NCBI GenBank assembly: GCA_021847645.1
Contig: JAJZQG010000076.1
Location: 1-34,331, forward strand
Source: Myxococcales bacterium
GTDB taxonomy: Bacteria; Myxococcota_A; Polyangia; Polyangiales; Polyangiaceae
Length of the DNA: 34,331 bases
Direction: 5' to 3'
Both the position numbers and the translations under genes were made by a program. The notes under the pieces were generated by a model. The model saw only the letters and a list, made by a program, of their open reading frames with translations, had not been told where the DNA came from and did not search any database. Positions 7,366-16,133 of this stretch are shown piece by piece (positions within the stretch are counted from its first letter, which is position 1; each line of letters begins with the position of its first letter).

Positions 7366-7600
7366 GGATCAGCAGCTGCTCCTGCTCGCCCTGGCCGAAC
7401 ACCGACACATCGGGCCACCCAGCGATCGTCTTGCGAACGGAATCGATGTCGGACGGTCCGTCGATGTCGACCAGCACCGCCTGCGCGGCGGGTGAGGCCA
7501 CCACCGGCGCCCGGTACTCAGGATCCTGCAGCAGGTCCTCCAGCCCCGGCTGCGATCGCCCCAGATCCGTCGCACGAAGACGCGCGAGCCGGCGCGCTCG
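7366..7600 (-). pseudogene. Remnant of an FtsX/DevC-type ABC permease
   Basis: In a different minus-strand frame from the ATPase remnant, and lying 5' of it, is a segment resembling the periplasmic part of an FtsX-family permease: AVLVDIDGPSDIDSVRKTI, then GWPDVSVFGQGEQEQ. In intact relatives this stretch (a beta strand with a 'P-D-V-x-V' turn) precedes the last transmembrane helices. No start codon or transmembrane helices remain. Gene order permease then ATPase matches DevC-DevA. The left boundary of the fragment is approximate because it merges with the 3' end of the acyltransferase gene. Confidence 0.55.
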
Positions 7601-7623
7601 AGGGTGCGTCGGGCACCGAGCGG

Positions 7624-8766
7624 CTACCGCGCTTGCGCCCGGAATCGGTCCCGCAGCTGAAGGAACGGACGCTCGAAATAGCGATATGCCAGGGAGGCAG
7701 CAACGATGGTCACTGCCGTAGCCAGCACGAACACCACGGGCGCTTGCCGCATCCCCGCCGGCAGCAGTCCCTTGATCGCCGTGATGGCCGAGACGTGCAG
7801 CAGATAGGCGCCATAGCTCACGGCGCCCACGTGCCGAACGGGCGCCCAGTTGGTCAACGCATGCAGGCCGTGGTCCCGACGAATCGACACGGCGCCGACC
7901 AGCGCGGTCATCGCCAGGTGCACCGCCGTGATCGGCAGTTGCTCGAGCGAAATGAGCGCCGCCAACGCTGCCAGCGCCGCGGGCGCGCTCCACCACTGTC
8001 CCAGGACGAGCCGTACCCACCGGTGGCTGGTCGGTCTGTCCAGCGCATAGGCGAGCAGCGCGCCCAGACAGATGGGCGTGGCAATGCTGGTGATCACCCG
8101 CGTAGCGACGCTGTCCCACGGAATCACGGAGACCAGCATGCCGCGCTCGGCCAGCTGGTCGGCCGCGATCAGAAGCAGCATGAACGCCACCGGAGCCCAC
8201 CACCTGCGGCTCAGCTTCAGCACCGTTGGCCATACCAGGTAGAACTGCTCCTCGGTCGCGAGCGACCAGGCGAACGCGAACACCACCGGGTGCGGCACCG
8301 CGAAGTCCACGAACCAGTTCGCGGTGTACGTCGCATACCACGGTAGGCTCCGCAGGAAGTGCGCGCGCATGGGCGAGGCGGGCATGAGCGCCAGCGCCCG
8401 AACCACGTACAGGCCGAGCACCGCGTAGTACAGCGGGAAGATCCGCAGGCTCCTGCGAAGATAGAACTTGCGGATCGACACCGTGCCCGTGGCCCGCTGC
8501 TCGCGCAGCAACAACGTCGTTATCAGGAAGCCGCTGATCGCGAAGAACAGGTCCACGCCCAGCGGCCCGCGACCCAGCGGCCCCGCCAGCGGGCGAGGCG
8601 TGCTGTGGTGCCAGATGACCGGCAGAATGCTCAGGCAGCGCAGCCCGTCGAGCGACGGGAAGTGCGAGAGCGCGAGCCAGGCGGCGTGCGCATCGGAGCG
8701 GGCGGCGGCCCCGATCCCGGACGAGCCGGGCGCTTCGGACCGCTCTTTGCCAACTACGCTCTCCAT
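7624..8766 (-). CDS. Acyltransferase family 3 (OafA/YrhL type) membrane O-acyltransferase
   Basis: 380 residues from ATG at 8766-8764. Typical family features are visible: FPSLDGLRCLSILPVIWHH near residues 36-54 (catalytic-type His in TM1), GVDLFFAISGFLITTLLLRE (about 70-89), FYLRRSLRIFPLYY (about 100-113), then about eight more hydrophobic helices and a short basic C-terminus. Members transfer acetyl or other acyl groups onto extracytoplasmic sugars such as lipopolysaccharide, exopolysaccharide or macrolide moieties. Length matches the family. No glycosyltransferase or polysaccharide genes lie nearby, so the substrate is open. The 3' end abuts the decayed ABC permease on the same strand, and the upstream side is divergent from the MoaD-like gene. 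CCTATA at 8784-8789 (TATAGG on the minus strand) may be its -10. Confidence 0.9.
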   Translation of the reverse strand: MESVVGKERSEAPGSSGIGAAARSDAHAAWLALSHFPSLDGLRCLSILPVIWHHSTPRPLAGPLGRGPLGVDLFFAISGFLITTLLLREQRATGTVSIRKFYLRRSLRIFPLYYAVLGLYVVRALALMPASPMRAHFLRSLPWYATYTANWFVDFAVPHPVVFAFAWSLATEEQFYLVWPTVLKLSRRWWAPVAFMLLLIAADQLAERGMLVSVIPWDSVATRVITSIATPICLGALLAYALDRPTSHRWVRLVLGQWWSAPAALAALAALISLEQLPITAVHLAMTALVGAVSIRRDHGLHALTNWAPVRHVGAVSYGAYLLHVSAITAIKGLLPAGMRQAPVVFVLATAVTIVAASLAYRYFERPFLQLRDRFRAQAR

Positions 8767-8904
8767 GGCGCAACCGCGAGGTCCCTATAGCGCTTTTTGC
8801 CCTCCGGCAACCGACAATCCCGTCGCTGCCCCGAGCGCCCCGCCCGCTCGCAGCCCCTGTCCGGGCTTGTCCCCCCACCGCGCTGCACCTATCCATGAGC
8901 TGCC

Positions 8905-9225
8905 ATGCCCGCTTTCCCCACCCCCGCCCCACGTGCCGTCCGTGTCTCCTACGCCGGCCTGATCCGTCACCTGGTCCCGGTCGCCGACGAGACCCTCTCG
9001 CTGCCCGACGGCTCCACCGTGCGCGACCTGCTCGTGGCCATCGCCGACCGCCACGGCCACGACGTGCGTGAGATGCTGTTCGTCGGAAGCCAACAGCTCG
9101 TGCCCAACGCCATCGTCCTGCTCGACGGCACGGACATCACCCATCTTCGCGGCTTGGATACCGTGATTGACGTCGCCGGGGTTACCCAGGTCTTGGTGAT
9201 GAATCCCGCCACGGGCGGCGGTTGA
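8905..9225 (+). CDS. MoaD/ThiS-family beta-grasp sulfur-carrier-like protein
   Basis: 106 residues, ATG 8905. After a 12-residue Pro/Ala-rich N-terminus comes a beta-grasp pattern: VRVSYAGLIRHLV, a hairpin with LSLPDGSTVRDLLVAIAD (the classic MoaD strand-helix), LVPNAIVLLDGTDI and LDTVIDVAGVTQV. The protein ends ATGGG, so it has the C-terminal Gly-Gly that in MoaD and ThiS is adenylated and converted to a thiocarboxylate. MoaD would act with MoaE in molybdopterin synthesis, ThiS in thiazole formation; neither partner gene nor a MoeB/ThiF E1-like enzyme is in this window. The gene stands alone between divergent and convergent neighbours, so carrier type cannot be decided from context. Confidence 0.8.
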   Translation: MPAFPTPAPRAVRVSYAGLIRHLVPVADETLSLPDGSTVRDLLVAIADRHGHDVREMLFVGSQQLVPNAIVLLDGTDITHLRGLDTVIDVAGVTQVLVMNPATGGG

Positions 9226-9237
9226 CCTGTCCGCCAC

Positions 9238-9281
9238 AAAACGCGGACGCGGCGATCCTTGTCGGGACCGCCGCGTCGTGC
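9238..9281 (-). terminator. Intrinsic terminator of the groES-groEL operon
   Basis: GACGCGGC (9246-9253) and GCCGCGTC (9270-9277) give an exact 8-bp stem with a 16-nt loop, about 55 nt past the groEL stop. On the minus strand the stem is followed within five bases by TTTT (complement of 9238-9241). It also lies just past the stop of the plus-strand MoaD-like gene and may serve both. Confidence 0.6.
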
Positions 9282-9331
9282 GGGGCTGTCGGCCGATAGC
9301 CTGTCAGGCTGCGACCGGCCCTCTCAACTCA

Positions 9332-10954
<1,623 letters not shown>

Positions 10955-11000
10955 CGGATGACTCCGTTTCGTTCTCTCTCGGGTTGTTGCATCTGCGGGT

Positions 11001-11034
11001 CAGCCCCGCGGGACATCCATCGCCCCGCGGGCTG
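11001..11034 (-). other. Hairpin in the groES-groEL spacer
   Basis: CAG-C-CCCGCGGG (11001-11012) pairs with CCCGCGGGCTG (11024-11034), an 11-bp GC-rich stem with one bulged base and an 11-nt loop, inside the 85-nt spacer. It could be an RNA processing or stability element setting the ratio of groES to groEL, or a leaky terminator. No U tract follows. Confidence 0.45.
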
Positions 11035-11039
11035 GGGAC

Positions 11040-11330
11040 TCAGCGCTCCACCACGCACAGGATGTCTTCCTCGCGCATGATCAGGCGCTCTTCCCCGTCG
11101 ACCTTGACCTCGGTGCCGGAGTACTTGCCGTACAGCACCCGGTCGCCGACCTTGACTTCCATCTTGCGCACCGTGCCGTCGTCCTGGAGCTTGCCGCTGC
11201 CCACCGCAACGACCTCACCTTCGATCGGTTTCTCCTTGGCCGTATCAGGAATGATGATCCCTCCCTTGGTCTTCTCTTCTTCTTGGACGCGCTTGATGAT
11301 GATGCGGTCATGAAGCGGACGAATATTCAT
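11040..11330 (-). CDS. groES: Co-chaperonin GroES (Cpn10)
   Basis: 96 residues, ATG at 11330-11328 with a strong GGAGG (complement of 11336-11340) 5 nt upstream. Typical Cpn10 features: MNIRPLHDRIIIKRV start, mobile loop EEEKTKGGIIIPDTAKEKP (about 17-35), GEVVAVGSG, VGDRVLYGKYSGTEV, and the end EEDILCVVE. Length is exactly that of the family. It caps GroEL and is first gene of the two-gene operon, with a leader of about 137 nt from the predicted start site. Confidence 0.98.
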   Translation of the reverse strand: MNIRPLHDRIIIKRVQEEEKTKGGIIIPDTAKEKPIEGEVVAVGSGKLQDDGTVRKMEVKVGDRVLYGKYSGTEVKVDGEERLIMREEDILCVVER

Positions 11331-11433
11331 GCGTACCTCCGTGCAACGGCTGGCGTGTTGGTTTGGGCGCTTGCCTGGCCCCGTGCCCCGTTCCCGCGCG
11401 CTGCGGATCCCCGACCCAGGGTCGGACAGGGTG

Positions 11434-11460
11434 TTAGCACTCGATTGCGAGGAGTGCTAG
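11434..11460 (-). promoter_or_regulatory. CIRCE operator (HrcA site) for groES-groEL
   Basis: TTAGCACTC (11434-11442), 9-nt spacer, GAGTGCTAG (11452-11460). This matches the CIRCE consensus TTAGCACTC-N9-GAGTGCTAA at 17 of 18 arm positions; the one change is the last base. It lies immediately downstream of the predicted transcription start, the normal position for HrcA heat-shock repression. hrcA itself is not in the window. Confidence 0.95.
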
Positions 11461-11473
11461 CGGAGCCGGCGGC

Positions 11474-11501
11474 AACGTAGTACCGCTTCCCGCCCTGTCA
11501 A
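11474..11501 (-). promoter_or_regulatory. Sigma-70-type promoter of groES-groEL
   Basis: On the minus strand, TTGACA (complement of 11496-11501) is a perfect -35. After 16 nt comes TACGTT (complement of 11474-11479), a weak -10. The start would fall near 11467, just before the CIRCE element. Confidence 0.65.
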
Positions 11502-11583
11502 GGGGTCCCGGCCGCCTTCCATGCGCCGCCGCCAGGCCCGACCCCGCCCACGCCCGCACGCATGTCCAGTCCGCTCGCGCCCT

Positions 11584-11934
11584 CTAGCGCAACGACGGGA
11601 TGCGGACCCCCAGCGGCTCCAATGCGCTCTTCATCGTCTCGCACGAAATCGGCATCGGGTTGTCCCCGTACGCCTCCTTGACCCTCGACTGCACCTTCCC
11701 CGCCGCGCTCTCGCATTCGCGCTTCGAGTTGCCCCGCTTGCACGCGCCGCATCGCTCCCGGAACCGCTGCGATTCCACATCGTGCACCGTCTCGATTCGC
11801 CCCCGGGCCTCCCCGCAACACGCCTGCACGATGTCGTTGGCCTGGTCGTCGGTCAGCGGCTCCGACGGACACCCCGTCGCCTCGAGCCCGACGGCCGCCG
11901 CCAACACCATCATCCCCAGCCGCGCCTTGCTCAT
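11584..11934 (-). CDS. Small Cys-containing lipoprotein, unknown function
   Basis: 116 residues from ATG at 11934-11932; a GTG at 11940-11938 that overlaps the upstream stop as GTGA is an equally possible start (118 residues). The N-terminus is a lipoprotein signal (MSKARLG, hydrophobic run, EATGC). The mature part is polar with six further cysteines (QACCGEARG, RERCGACKRG, ECESAAG, ISCETMKSAL) and helical charged stretches. I do not recognise a family. It is translationally coupled to the lipoprotein upstream, so the two probably work together at the outer membrane. Confidence 0.65.
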   Translation of the reverse strand: MSKARLGMMVLAAAVGLEATGCPSEPLTDDQANDIVQACCGEARGRIETVHDVESQRFRERCGACKRGNSKRECESAAGKVQSRVKEAYGDNPMPISCETMKSALEPLGVRIPSLR

Positions 11935-11936
11935 CC

Positions 11937-12404
11937 TCACATCCCGTCTTCCTCGCCAGCGTCGGAAGCCCCGTCACTCGCCCCGCCGTCGCCCGGTTCG
12001 CAGCCCGACGCGGTCACCAGGAGATAGAAGTCCGAGCATGTGTCGTTCTTGATTCGGATCTTCTGGTCGTCAATCAGCTCCATGGTGCACATGTTCCCGG
12101 CACAGGGTGCCGCGTTCGAGCCGTCCGACGCCCCGTTCTCGCCGAAGGACACCCAGATGTGGACGTCCGCGGGAGTGCAACCGAGCCCGTGCATCAGGTC
12201 GTACCGCTTGCCCGCCGGAAACGACAGCAGCGGCCCGTCCCAAGGGCTCGACATGTAATGGCCGTCGGCCGTCGCGCCGCTCGTGTACGGCTGGGCGTCT
12301 TCGTTCGACATGTCGCACGTGTTGAGAACCGAACACCCCGATTCGCCTGCGAGCAGGCCGATTCCCGCCGCGATCCACGCCAGCCACAACGCTCCGAGCT
12401 TCAT
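11937..12404 (-). CDS. Small lipoprotein, unknown function
   Basis: 155 residues from ATG at 12404-12402. Signal MKLGALWLAWIAAGIGLLAG with lipobox ESGC, Cys24. The mature protein has scattered cysteines (VLNTCDMS, GLGCTPAD, PCAGNMC, DTCSDFYL, ASGCEPGD) and an aromatic/Gly-rich beta character (HIWVSFGENG). It ends in an acidic Gly/Ser/Asp tail resembling the linkers of other lipoproteins here, but at the wrong end. Its TGA overlaps or nearly touches the start of the next lipoprotein, marking a two-gene unit. No family recognised. Confidence 0.65.
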   Translation of the reverse strand: MKLGALWLAWIAAGIGLLAGESGCSVLNTCDMSNEDAQPYTSGATADGHYMSSPWDGPLLSFPAGKRYDLMHGLGCTPADVHIWVSFGENGASDGSNAAPCAGNMCTMELIDDQKIRIKNDTCSDFYLLVTASGCEPGDGGASDGASDAGEEDGM

Positions 12405-12531
12405 CGGCCCGCATGATAGTGGCCCGCACGCCTCGCCACAACCGCAGCGCTGTGCCGCCCCAACGCTCGGCCGGTGTGCTGCGTTCCGCGGCGCGCGACG
12501 GGACCTGCCTTGGGATGAACGAGTTTCACGC

Positions 12532-12560
12532 TTGATTGCCCACTCCCCGCCTCGTACACT
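12532..12560 (+). promoter_or_regulatory. Sigma-70-type promoter of the Gly-rich lipoprotein gene
   Basis: TTGATT (12532-12537) and TACACT (12555-12560) each match 4 of 6 consensus bases and are separated by the ideal 17 nt. Predicted start near 12567 gives a leader of about 77 nt before ATG 12644. Confidence 0.55.
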
Positions 12561-12643
12561 GCCGCCCGGCCGTCTTCGGTGCGGGGTCGCACACGAAACA
12601 CCCGTGTGATGACGGCAACGTGATGTCTTCCGGAGGAGATTGC

Positions 12644-14113
12644 ATGAAAACTTCTAATCTGATGGCTTCCGCTTTGTTCTTCGCTCTTGCTGGTGCCGTG
12701 GCCGTGGGCTGCAGTTCCAGCGACTCCGGAGGCGCAGCGGGTAGCGGCGGCTCGGCCGCCACGGGCGGCACGGGCGGTGCGGCGGGCAGTGCGACCGGCG
12801 GCTCGGCAGGCAGCGCGACCGGCGGGAGCGGCGGCACGGCCGGCAGCGGCACCGGCGGCACGGCCGGCAGCGGAACCGGCGGCACGGCCGGCAGCGGCAC
12901 CGGCGGCTCCGCGGGCGCGCTCACCTGCGCAACGACCACCGAGATCACTTTGACCAACACGGCCGTGCTGACTGCCGATGGTACGATCACGATCCTCGGA
13001 AGTGTCCCCAACCCGTCCCTGGGTGACGCCAGCCTCGAAGACCAAATCCAGCTGCAGTTCTATGCGGATGACACGGGCACAATCGACCTCGCCGTCGCGC
13101 CCAACGACAACTTCTCCACGTGCATGCAGTGCGTGTTGGGCCAGGAAGACATCGACCCCACCGCCGGTACGGCGGCTCGCGAGTACTTCCAGACCGGCGG
13201 CTCCGTGGAGATCGATTCGTCCACGCCTCCGCTCACGTCTTCCAGCTACAAGATCGCCCTGACTGATGTCACGCTCATGGAGGCGACCATCGATTGGGCC
13301 AACCAGACCTACGTGTCGACGTTTGTGGACGGCGGCAAGTGCCTGCACATCGCCTCGGCCACGGTCGACGTCGGCTGTGGCAACGGCAAGATCGACGGCA
13401 ACGAGCAGTGCGACGGCACCGAGCTGGGCGGCAGCACCTGCCAGTCGATCGGGTTCACCGGCGGCGACATCTCCTGCAACTCCAGCTGCACTCTGAACAC
13501 CAGCGCCTGCACCGGCTGGACCTGCCAGGCCACCGACCTCGGCGCATTCGCCGGTACCGAGATCACGAAGAGCGCCGACACCTGCACCGGGACCAGCGTC
13601 TACAACGCCGCAGCCCACGGCACGTCCTGCACCGGCGGTGACACCCTCGGCAAGGAGCTCGTCTACACGCTCCAGGTCCCTGCCAATACCAGCGTCGAGG
13701 CCGTCGTAGCCCCCAGCTACAACACCGCCCTCTGGGTCACCAGCTCCTGCGACGATCTCACAGGTGCATCGTGCATCGTCGGCAACGACTCGGCGAACGG
13801 CAGTGACAGGGTCACCATCCAGAACAACACCGCCGCCGCGGTCACCTACTACGTTGTCGTCGATGGGGCCGGCGCAGGCTCGTGCGGCCAGTTCGATCTG
13901 CACGTTCGTACGCCCGTAACCCTGCCGAGCACCTGGGACACCACCAACACCGCCTGCAACGCGGCCTACTACGCGGCTTACGACGGCTGCGACTGCGGCT
14001 GCGGCGCTTGGGATCCGGACTGCGACATTGCCGGCGCGTCGGTCTACGGCTGCCCGAACGACGGCAAGACCTACACCTGCCAGAAGCCCGACGGCACCTG
14101 CGTGGCGCAGTAG
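12644..14113 (+). CDS. Large secreted lipoprotein with Gly-rich linker and myxobacterial Cys-rich repeat
   Basis: 489 residues. ATG 12644 is fixed by GGAGGAG (12632-12638) 5 nt upstream and a clean signal MKTSNLMASALFFALAG with lipobox AVGC, Cys23. Residues 24-90 are a Gly/Ser/Thr/Ala linker. A beta-rich region (about 92-240) has no family I can name. Near 245 comes VGCGNGKIDGNEQCDG...GGSTCQSIGF, the CGNGxxDGxEQCD motif of the myxobacterial DUF4215-like repeat. After this a domain (about 295-430) resembles pre-peptidase C-terminal folds (LVYTLQVPAN, TYYVVVDG), then a compact Cys-rich end with GCDCGCGAWDPDC. It should be an outer-membrane-linked extracellular protein; role unknown. Confidence 0.88.
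   Translation: MKTSNLMASALFFALAGAVAVGCSSSDSGGAAGSGGSAATGGTGGAAGSATGGSAGSATGGSGGTAGSGTGGTAGSGTGGTAGSGTGGSAGALTCATTTEITLTNTAVLTADGTITILGSVPNPSLGDASLEDQIQLQFYADDTGTIDLAVAPNDNFSTCMQCVLGQEDIDPTAGTAAREYFQTGGSVEIDSSTPPLTSSSYKIALTDVTLMEATIDWANQTYVSTFVDGGKCLHIASATVDVGCGNGKIDGNEQCDGTELGGSTCQSIGFTGGDISCNSSCTLNTSACTGWTCQATDLGAFAGTEITKSADTCTGTSVYNAAAHGTSCTGGDTLGKELVYTLQVPANTSVEAVVAPSYNTALWVTSSCDDLTGASCIVGNDSANGSDRVTIQNNTAAAVTYYVVVDGAGAGSCGQFDLHVRTPVTLPSTWDTTNTACNAAYYAAYDGCDCGCGAWDPDCDIAGASVYGCPNDGKTYTCQKPDGTCVAQ
12830..12901 (+). repeat. 3 x 24-bp tandem repeat in the lipoprotein linker
   Basis: Three copies of a 24-bp unit (12830-12853, 12854-12877, 12878-12901) differing at only one visible base (C/A in the second copy) encode GGTAGSGT three times. 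The near identity suggests recent slippage expansion, so linker length is probably variable between strains. Confidence 0.85.
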
Positions 14114-14136
14114 CCATCGGCACTATCGGCCTGCCT

Positions 14137-14164
14137 TCCCGGCGCGGCACCGTCCGCGCCGGGA
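14137..14164. terminator. Strong hairpin after the Gly-rich lipoprotein gene
   Basis: An exact 11-bp stem (14137-14147 with 14154-14164) and 6-nt loop, 23 nt past the TAG at 14111-14113 and before the convergent zf-TFIIB gene. No U tract follows on either strand, so it may act bidirectionally as a stability or rho-assisted end. Confidence 0.55.
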
Positions 14165-14231
14165 GCCCCCAATCACGCAGCACTCGTTGCCTGGCCGGCC
14201 TGCTGCTCCCGCGCTCGCGCGCGGAACGCCT

Positions 14232-14687
14232 TCAGCTCTTCGTCGACTTCTTGCCCTTGTGGAAGGCCGAGAGCACGCCTGCCCACACCCGCCACCGCAG
14301 CGGTATCGTGATTTCCTCTCGCCCCGCCTCGTAGAACGCTTCGAGCCTTTCAAGCTCGCCGTTGTCCAGCCATACCCCGCAGCCCTCCGGACACGCGTCG
14401 ATCATGACCTGCGAGTTGTAGCCGTACTCACGCGTCTCCATCTCCGCGTCGCAGCGCGGACACCGGGCCGGGCCTTGCCGCTCCTGACGCACCTGATCGA
14501 AGCTCGCCCCGACCGTGTCCTTCAACACGTCGGTCAGGTTGCCGTGGTCCCGCTCGATCGTCTCCTGGAGTTGCTCGAGCTCCCCCTTGTCGAGCCACAG
14601 GCCCCGGCAGCTCGAACACCGATCGACCTCGATGCGGCCTTCGACCATGAACGGTTGCAGCGTCGTGGCGTCACGCGGACATTTCAT
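14232..14687 (-). CDS. Double zf-TFIIB (zinc-binding) protein
   Basis: 151 residues from ATG at 14687-14685, where the conserved domain starts (MKCPRDATTL); an upstream alternative adds 12 Arg/Gly residues. Two zf-TFIIB units are visible: C-P-R-D...C-S-S-C-R-G-L-W-L-D-K-G-E-L at residues 3-36 (first unit lacks the second Cys of the usual CPxC) and C-P-R-C...C-P-E-G-C-G-V-W-L-D-N-G-E-L at about 76-115. This is the COG3809-type family of small bacterial zinc proteins of unknown function. It is last in the minus-strand series, 54 nt after the M16 peptidase gene. TACACC just upstream could be a -10 very close to the ATG. Confidence 0.85.
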   Translation of the reverse strand: MKCPRDATTLQPFMVEGRIEVDRCSSCRGLWLDKGELEQLQETIERDHGNLTDVLKDTVGASFDQVRQERQGPARCPRCDAEMETREYGYNSQVMIDACPEGCGVWLDNGELERLEAFYEAGREEITIPLRWRVWAGVLSAFHKGKKSTKS

Positions 14688-14741
14688 GCCCGCTGGTGTA
14701 CGACGGCTGCCCCGGCCGGGCAAGCGCGTTGCCGTGGCGGC

Positions 14742-16031
14742 TCAGAACGATCCGACGATCTGCTCGAGGGCGCGCCGCTCCTGACGGTTCAGCACGCCCA
14801 CGGCCACGGCGCTCACGTGCTCTGGCCGAAAGATCCTGCGCGCTACCTCCACCACCTGCTCCCGCGTCACTCCCGCGATCTCCGCGTCCCGCGCCTCGAT
14901 CGTGTCGCTGATCCCGGCCAGCGTCGTGATCGCATGAAAGTCCGACAGCCCCTCCGCGTCGTCCAGCAGCGAGCGCATCTCCCACCGGTGCCGCGACTTG
15001 CACCGCGCCAGCTCCTGGTCCGTCGGCCCCTCCGACGCCAGCCCCTTGACCACCCCGATCATCTCCTGCATCACCCGCGACGCCCGCGGATGCTGCACGG
15101 CTGCCGCCAGATCGAGAACCCCGTCGTCCTCGAATGTCTCGTAGTCCGCCCAGACGTCGTAGCACAGCCCGAGCTCGTCGCAGATCCTCGCGTACAGCCG
15201 GGTGGCCATGCCGTCGTCGATCAGGCGCGCGAGCACCTCGGCGGCCGGCTCCTGCGGATCGAGCTCGCCCGGCGCGCGAAACGCCAGACGCAGATCCGTC
15301 TGGCTGCCCTGGTTTTCCACGTACTGCATCCGGGGCGCACGCTGCTCGCGCAGCGCCGGCTGCACCGGCCAGCGCGTTCCCCTCGGCAGCCCGCCCAGCT
15401 GCTGCTGCGTCTGCTCCAAACAAGCCTGCGTGTCGATCGCTCCGGCAAAGCACACCACGAGGTTGTCTCCCGTGTAGTGCCTGGCGTGGTGACGCTTCAG
15501 GTCCTCCAGACGAAATGCGCCGATGGTTTCGAGCGTGCCCGTGATGGGGAACCCGAGCGGATGATCGCCGAAGATCAAGGCGCGCGACAGGTTGTCCGGA
15601 TCGACCTGCTGGCCGTCCTCGTTGAGCGACTCGAGCACCTCCTCGCGAATGATGCCGCGCTCGGTCTCCAGCTCGGAGAAGCGCGGTGAGCTGGTGACCT
15701 CGCCCAGGATGCGAAACGCCGGCGCCAGGTTCTCGGGCGGCACGGCCAGCCCCATCACGCCGTGATCGGTGTGGGTCGCCGCGTACAGCGTGGCCCCGAG
15801 CTCCTCGAGCGCCAGCGCCTGATCGTGCGCCGTGGCGAACGACGGAGTCCCGCGGTACAGCATGTGCTCGAGCAGGTGGGACAGCCCGTTGTCCGCCGCG
15901 GTCTCGAAGCGCGAGCCCACGCGGATGTAGACCGACACGGACGCGGTGTGCAGCAGGGGCTGGGGGACACAAATCACGCTCAGCCCGTTGGCGAGCCGAT
16001 GGCGTGTGACCTGCAATTGGGCTGGAGTCAT
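14742..16031 (-). CDS. M16-family zinc metallopeptidase (pitrilysin/processing-peptidase type)
   Basis: 429 residues from ATG at 16031-16029. The N-terminal domain holds the inverted zinc motif H52-L-L-E-H56 and the distal ligand E131 in IIREEVLES, 74 residues beyond H56, as the family requires; the SLEESLNED-type helix follows. The second domain (about 210-425) shows the R-Y pocket region typical of one-chain M16B enzymes. The length of one 2-domain chain implies a homodimer or an active-inactive pair; no second M16 gene is adjacent. There is no signal peptide, so it would be cytosolic unless exported otherwise. It follows the PpiD-like foldase by 102 nt on the same strand, suggesting roles in peptide clearance. 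Confidence 0.93.
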   Translation of the reverse strand: MTPAQLQVTRHRLANGLSVICVPQPLLHTASVSVYIRVGSRFETAADNGLSHLLEHMLYRGTPSFATAHDQALALEELGATLYAATHTDHGVMGLAVPPENLAPAFRILGEVTSSPRFSELETERGIIREEVLESLNEDGQQVDPDNLSRALIFGDHPLGFPITGTLETIGAFRLEDLKRHHARHYTGDNLVVCFAGAIDTQACLEQTQQQLGGLPRGTRWPVQPALREQRAPRMQYVENQGSQTDLRLAFRAPGELDPQEPAAEVLARLIDDGMATRLYARICDELGLCYDVWADYETFEDDGVLDLAAAVQHPRASRVMQEMIGVVKGLASEGPTDQELARCKSRHRWEMRSLLDDAEGLSDFHAITTLAGISDTIEARDAEIAGVTREQVVEVARRIFRPEHVSAVAVGVLNRQERRALEQIVGSF

Positions 16032-16133
16032 GCGACAGACTATCTCGGCCGGGAAGGGCTGGCCGGCAAGGCCGGCGTCGGGCTGGGGAGCAAAGCGTGC
16101 GGATGTGCGGGCCAGGCGCCGGGGCGCTTGTCC

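Noticed and set aside
7241..8932. Minus-strand open frame of 563 codons over the acyltransferase
   Set aside because: Overlaps the acyltransferase in another frame. Only its 3' portion (7366-7600) resembles a protein, and that is reported as the permease remnant.
16062..16076. GCCGGC-AAG-GCCGGC as a terminator between the foldase and M16 genes
   Set aside because: Each arm is itself a palindrome in GC-rich DNA, the loop is three bases and no U tract follows; it would also split a likely operon.
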